Shown here one piece after another: positions 60,731 through 64,000 of a stretch of 64,000 nt of DNA (the first letter of the stretch is position 1; every line of letters begins with the position of its first letter). Source of the stretch: an uncultured Alistipes sp. (lineage in GTDB: Bacteria > Bacteroidota > Bacteroidia > Bacteroidales > Rikenellaceae); assembly GCA_904502285.1 (NCBI GenBank), contig CAJGEC010000007.1, positions 1-64,000 on the forward strand. Direction: 5' to 3'. The notes below the pieces were generated by a model. The model saw only the letters and a list, made by a program, of their open reading frames with translations, searched no databases and was not told where the DNA came from. The position numbers were made by a program, and so were the translations under genes.

Positions 60731-62938
60731 ATGGATTTATTTATTGTTATTACCCTCGCAGTTCTTGCAGTTATGGGTATCATCGTCGGAGTCTCCAACG
60801 ATGCAGTTAATTTCCTTAATTCGGCATTTGGCTCTAAGGTTGCCAAGAAGAGTGTGATTCTTTCTGTTGCAGCAGTAGGCGTTATGGTCGGAGTGATGAC
60901 GTCGAGTGGTATGATGGACGTAGCGCGTAGTGGAGTCTTCTATCCTGCGATGTTCTCTTACCAGGAGATTATGATACTCTTCCTCGGTATGATGCTTTCG
61001 AATATCATTCTTTTGGATATCTATAACTCGTTGGGTTTGCCTACGTCTACTACCGTTTCGTTGGTATTCGGTTTGCTCGGCTCGGCTATGGCCTTGGCAC
61101 TATATAATATATGGAGTGATACCACTACGGCGAGTCTTGGAGAGTATATCAATTCGGGTAACGCCTTAGGTATTGTGTCGGGTATTCTGCTTTCGGTCCT
61201 CTTGGCCTTTGTTACTGGTCACCTTCTGATGTATATCTCACGTCTTATCTTCTCGTTCCGCTATCATAAGATTTTCAAGCGTTTCGGAGCCTTTTGGTGT
61301 GGTATCACCTTGGCTGGTATCGTATATTTTACGGTGTTCAAGGGTCTTAAGAATTCGGGCTTTATCCCTATGGTCTTGCTCGACTTCGTGAATAACAATA
61401 CGAGCCTCTCGTTACTTATTCTTTGGGTAGTTTGCTCGGTAGTTTTGTGGCTCTTGCAGCGTTTCAACGTAAATATTTTGCGAGTATCAATTCTTGCAGG
61501 TACCTTCTCGTTGGCCTTGGCATTTGCTGGTAACGACCTTGTGAACTTTATCGGTGTGCCTTATGCGGGTTATGACTCATATATGATTGCACATAATTCG
61601 GGTGTCGAGCCTACTTCGATGGAGGCTCTCAGCCAGCCTACACAGGCCAACTTCTGGATTATGTGTGCTGCAGGTCTGGTTATGGTCATCACGCTCTTTA
61701 CCTCAAAGAAGGCTATGCGAGTGATTGAGACCGAGCGTAAGTTGTCGTCGCAGAGCGAGGAGGCACCAACCAACAGCGAGGCAACGGTGATGTCTCGTGG
61801 CATAGTGCGTGCAGTGCGTATGTTCAACGACTTCATTACTCGACTAACACCAAAGTCTGTTATCGAGGCTATTGATAGTCGCTTCGAGCCACTTCCAGAG
61901 GATGAGCGCGGAGATGTCAATTACGACCTTATTCGAGCTACGGTAAACCTTACTGCAGCTGCCATACTTATATCTATAGGTACACAGCTCAAGTTGCCAC
62001 TATCTACTACGTACGTAGTCTTTATGGTCTCTATGGGTTCGTCATTGGCCGATAGGGCGTGGGGTAGAGAGAGTGCCGTTTATCGTATTACGGGTGTTAC
62101 TACCGTTATTATGGGCTGGTTTGTAACGGCCGTAGGTGGTTTTGTTATTGCTCTTGCTGTTACGCTTATCTTGGCTTATGGAGGCACTATCGCTATTATC
62201 TGTGTTACGTTGGTTTGCGTAGGCCTTATCATCAAGAGTAACGTAGCTAAAAAGAAGGAGGATAAGGTTGAGGAGTCTGCCGTTGCGATGATTGGTGATG
62301 CCTTGAAGCAGAGCCCTGAGGAGGCACTTATCACCTATACCGAGCACGTCTGCTCTTCGATGGAGAAGGTGACAATGATCTATGACCGCACGATTGTCGC
62401 TGTGTTCAAGGAGAATCGCAAGGTGCTTCGCGATATGGTCAAGGAGGCCGAGGAGTTCTACCACTCTACACGCCAGCAGAAGTATGAGTTGTTGCCATTG
62501 TTGCGCAACCTTGAGGATAGCGACGTGAATACGGGCCACTACTACGTTCAGGTTGTGGACTATATCTCTGAGACAAGTAAGGCGTTGTTGCACATTACAC
62601 GCCCTTGCTATAAACACGTGGATAACAACCATACGGGTCTTACTAAGGAGCAGGTTTACGACCTTAAGCGCATCAACGACCGTGTGGAGGAGATCTTTGG
62701 AGAGATTAATAATATGCTTCGCACACGTAGTTTCGACACTATGGATAAGATTCTTAATATGCGCGATGAAATGTTCGATCTTATCGACGAGGTTATGCAG
62801 AATCAGTTGCGTCGTTTGCGTGATACGGGTGGCTCATCATCGGCTAATATGTTGTTCTTCAATATCTTGACTGAGACAAAGACTATGGTGCTTCACTCAC
62901 GAAATATTATGAAGTCTTTGGAGCATTTCGTACATTAA
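60731..62938 (+). CDS. Inorganic phosphate transporter (Pit) with C-terminal PhoU-like domain
   Basis: A 735-aa low-affinity phosphate symporter. The PHO4/Pit core (about 1-510) has paired signatures GVSNDAVNFLNSAFGS and AFAGNDLVNFIG, with GLPTSTTVSLVFGLLG and LPLSTTYVVFMVSMGSSLADRAW. The C-terminal 200 residues (about 530-735) are a PhoU-like helical domain, usually a separate protein. This fused layout is known in Bacteroidota. It is divergent from the PhoB/PhoR-like pair. Confidence 0.93.
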   Translation: MDLFIVITLAVLAVMGIIVGVSNDAVNFLNSAFGSKVAKKSVILSVAAVGVMVGVMTSSGMMDVARSGVFYPAMFSYQEIMILFLGMMLSNIILLDIYNSLGLPTSTTVSLVFGLLGSAMALALYNIWSDTTTASLGEYINSGNALGIVSGILLSVLLAFVTGHLLMYISRLIFSFRYHKIFKRFGAFWCGITLAGIVYFTVFKGLKNSGFIPMVLLDFVNNNTSLSLLILWVVCSVVLWLLQRFNVNILRVSILAGTFSLALAFAGNDLVNFIGVPYAGYDSYMIAHNSGVEPTSMEALSQPTQANFWIMCAAGLVMVITLFTSKKAMRVIETERKLSSQSEEAPTNSEATVMSRGIVRAVRMFNDFITRLTPKSVIEAIDSRFEPLPEDERGDVNYDLIRATVNLTAAAILISIGTQLKLPLSTTYVVFMVSMGSSLADRAWGRESAVYRITGVTTVIMGWFVTAVGGFVIALAVTLILAYGGTIAIICVTLVCVGLIIKSNVAKKKEDKVEESAVAMIGDALKQSPEEALITYTEHVCSSMEKVTMIYDRTIVAVFKENRKVLRDMVKEAEEFYHSTRQQKYELLPLLRNLEDSDVNTGHYYVQVVDYISETSKALLHITRPCYKHVDNNHTGLTKEQVYDLKRINDRVEEIFGEINNMLRTRSFDTMDKILNMRDEMFDLIDEVMQNQLRRLRDTGGSSSANMLFFNILTETKTMVLHSRNIMKSLEHFVH

Positions 62939-62950
62939 TAGTCCTATCTT

Positions 62951-62972
62951 CGCCCCCTTATCTTTGGGGGCG
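62951..62972 (+). terminator. GC-rich hairpin after pit
   Basis: Perfect stem cgccccc / gggggcg with an 8-nt loop, but no T run; a weak terminator candidate. Confidence 0.4.
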
Positions 62973-62995
62973 TGGATTACGGCTGATTGATATGT

Positions 62996-63032
62996 AAAGT
63001 AAAGGGGTGTCGTAATGACACCCCTTTACTTT
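62996..63032. terminator. Bidirectional terminator between pit and pheT
   Basis: Perfect 16-bp stem (62996-63011 / 63017-63032) with a 5-nt loop between convergent genes; arms carry A/T-rich ends. Confidence 0.85.
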
Positions 63033-63051
63033 GTTTGGTTACAGTGCAAGA

Positions 63052-64000
63052 CTACTTACGAATCTCTGCGCCTGTCTTCTGCTCCAATTGAGCTTGGATA
63101 TTTGCCATAGTACGCTCAATCTGTTTGTCGGTAAGGGTCTGGTTCTTATCCTCGAGGATGAAACTCAAGGCGTATGACTTCTTGCCCTCAGGGAGTTTGT
63201 CGCCCTCATAAACGTCGAACAACGATACTGACTTGAGGAGTTTCTTCTCGGTGGCAAAGGCTATAGAGCGCAACTGCGAGAAGGTAACACCCTTATCAAC
63301 CAAGAGTGCAAGGTCGCGCTTAACCTCTGGGAACTTAGAGAGCTCCTTGAACTGTACCTTCGACTTCTTGGTCATCTTGATAAGTTGGTCGAAGTCGATC
63401 TCAGCGAAGTAAACCTCCTGCTTGATGTCAAACTTCTTGCGAATGATGGGTGATACAGCGCCCATACGCAATACCTCCTTAGGACCCTGCTTAAGCACGA
63501 TAGCATCAGCGTAGAGGTCTGACTCAAGACCCTCACACTGCAAGGCGTAGATGTCGATGCCGAAACGCTTGAGCAACTTCTCGACCATAGCACGAAGTGT
63601 GAAGAACGATGATGGCTCAGCCTTAGAGTTCCACGACAACTGAGTTGCAAGGCCCGTTACGGTGATACCGATGCGGTAGGTCTCCTCATACTTAGCCAAT
63701 GCGTTCTCCTCCGAAGCCTTCTCCTCGGCGAAAGAGTAACAGTTACCCACCTCATACATCTTGAGGTTGCCGTTACGACGGTTTACGTTGAGTTCCACTG
63801 CCTCCAAAGCATTGAACATCAATGTCTGACGCATTACGTTCAAGTCCTGTGAGAGAGGGTTTAGAATCTTTACGCAACGCTCCACAGGATATGTTGTGCA
63901 ACCCTCGTAGTATGACGACTTAGTGAGCGAGTTCGACATAATCTCGGTGTAGCCATTAGCCGAGAGGTAGTCCGATGCGATATTCTGGAGACGGCTCTTG
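63052..64000 (-). CDS. pheT: Phenylalanyl-tRNA synthetase beta chain (5' end outside window)
   Basis: The open frame runs off the window at 64000; the visible 316 residues are the C-terminal part. Recognisable are SANGYTEIMSNSLT and NPLSQDLNVMRQTL of the catalytic-like core, then KLSKFPEVKRDLALLVD and the ferredoxin-fold anticodon-binding domain ending SLSFILEDKNQTLTDKQIERTM-like (here ALSFILEDKNQTL). The apparent ATG at 63939 is internal. Confidence 0.95.
   Translation of the reverse strand, partial: KSRLQNIASDYLSANGYTEIMSNSLTKSSYYEGCTTYPVERCVKILNPLSQDLNVMRQTLMFNALEAVELNVNRRNGNLKMYEVGNCYSFAEEKASEENALAKYEETYRIGITVTGLATQLSWNSKAEPSSFFTLRAMVEKLLKRFGIDIYALQCEGLESDLYADAIVLKQGPKEVLRMGAVSPIIRKKFDIKQEVYFAEIDFDQLIKMTKKSKVQFKELSKFPEVKRDLALLVDKGVTFSQLRSIAFATEKKLLKSVSLFDVYEGDKLPEGKKSYALSFILEDKNQTLTDKQIERTMANIQAQLEQKTGAEIRK

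Noticed and set aside
1..64000. Mobile elements, CRISPR arrays, tRNA or rRNA genes
   Set aside because: I looked for transposase or integrase motifs, regularly spaced repeats and cloverleaf-like segments in the gaps and found none.

Overview
The window is 64 kb of chromosomal DNA from a member of the Bacteroidales (phylum Bacteroidota), possibly near Rikenellaceae/Alistipes; the family is a guess. The evidence is: the Bacteroidota promoter form (TTTG, 19-20 bp, TAnnTTTG) in front of many genes; gene families largely confined to the phylum (DUF4831, DUF4837, fused SecDF, a Pit transporter with a C-terminal PhoU-like region, M49 and S9 dipeptidyl peptidases, a lipoprotein subtilase); weak Shine-Dalgarno sequences; and lipoprotein signal peptides. 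Nearly everything is core housekeeping. I see no insertion sequence, prophage, CRISPR array, rRNA or tRNA gene.

Layout. 1-3.4 kb: end of rplU, rpmA, a small DMT-type membrane protein and DPP III. 3.4-6.8 kb: a lipoprotein and a lipoprotein subtilase on the minus strand. 6.9-14.4 kb: an unbroken minus-strand run trpS, ClC channel, ychF, SIMPL protein, gltX, galM, closed by one large hairpin. 14.5-21.3 kb: oxyR, then rsfS-ftsH-cdsA-psd-AI-2E-type permease-riboflavin kinase. 21.3-24.7 kb: ubiX and a polysaccharide deacetylase (minus), a DUF4837 lipoprotein (plus), thiL (minus). 24.8-31.3 kb: adk, TPM protein, lemA, glucosaminidase/LysM, an unknown 226-aa protein and a DPP IV-like S9 peptidase. 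31.4-39.5 kb: efp, an AspT/YidE-type transporter, htpG, lepA, a GH29 alpha-L-fucosidase. 39.7-48.3 kb: secDF, YbbR-like, coaE-folP-lolD-TIGR02757-trmN6 (tightly packed), DUF4831, AlkD-like. 48.3-53.7 kb: a thioredoxin, radA, rseP, dxr and a degenerate LytM/M23 protein on the minus strand. 53.7-64 kb: sugar nucleotidyltransferase, dCMP deaminase, secA, a PhoR/PhoB-like pair divergent from pit-phoU, and the C-terminal part of pheT.

How the genes work together. Envelope and secretion functions are dense: SecA, SecDF, RseP, FtsH, CdsA, Psd, LolD, glucosaminidase and the degenerate LytM protein. Peptide breakdown is represented by DPP III, DPP IV and a subtilase. Cofactor genes include a free-standing riboflavin kinase (FMN) that runs head-on into ubiX, whose product uses FMN. 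The clearest regulatory unit is the PhoB/PhoR-like pair divergent from Pit-PhoU, with two 11-bp-spaced direct repeats just upstream of the pit -7 element.

I found no strong case for a wholly new defence or mobile system. The items most worth a second look are the Pho-box-like repeats, the single-domain riboflavin kinase, terminators that contain the next gene's promoter, a palindrome upstream of htpG, a charged coiled-coil insertion in RseP, the catalytically degenerate LytM protein, and the uncharacterised lipoprotein next to the subtilase.
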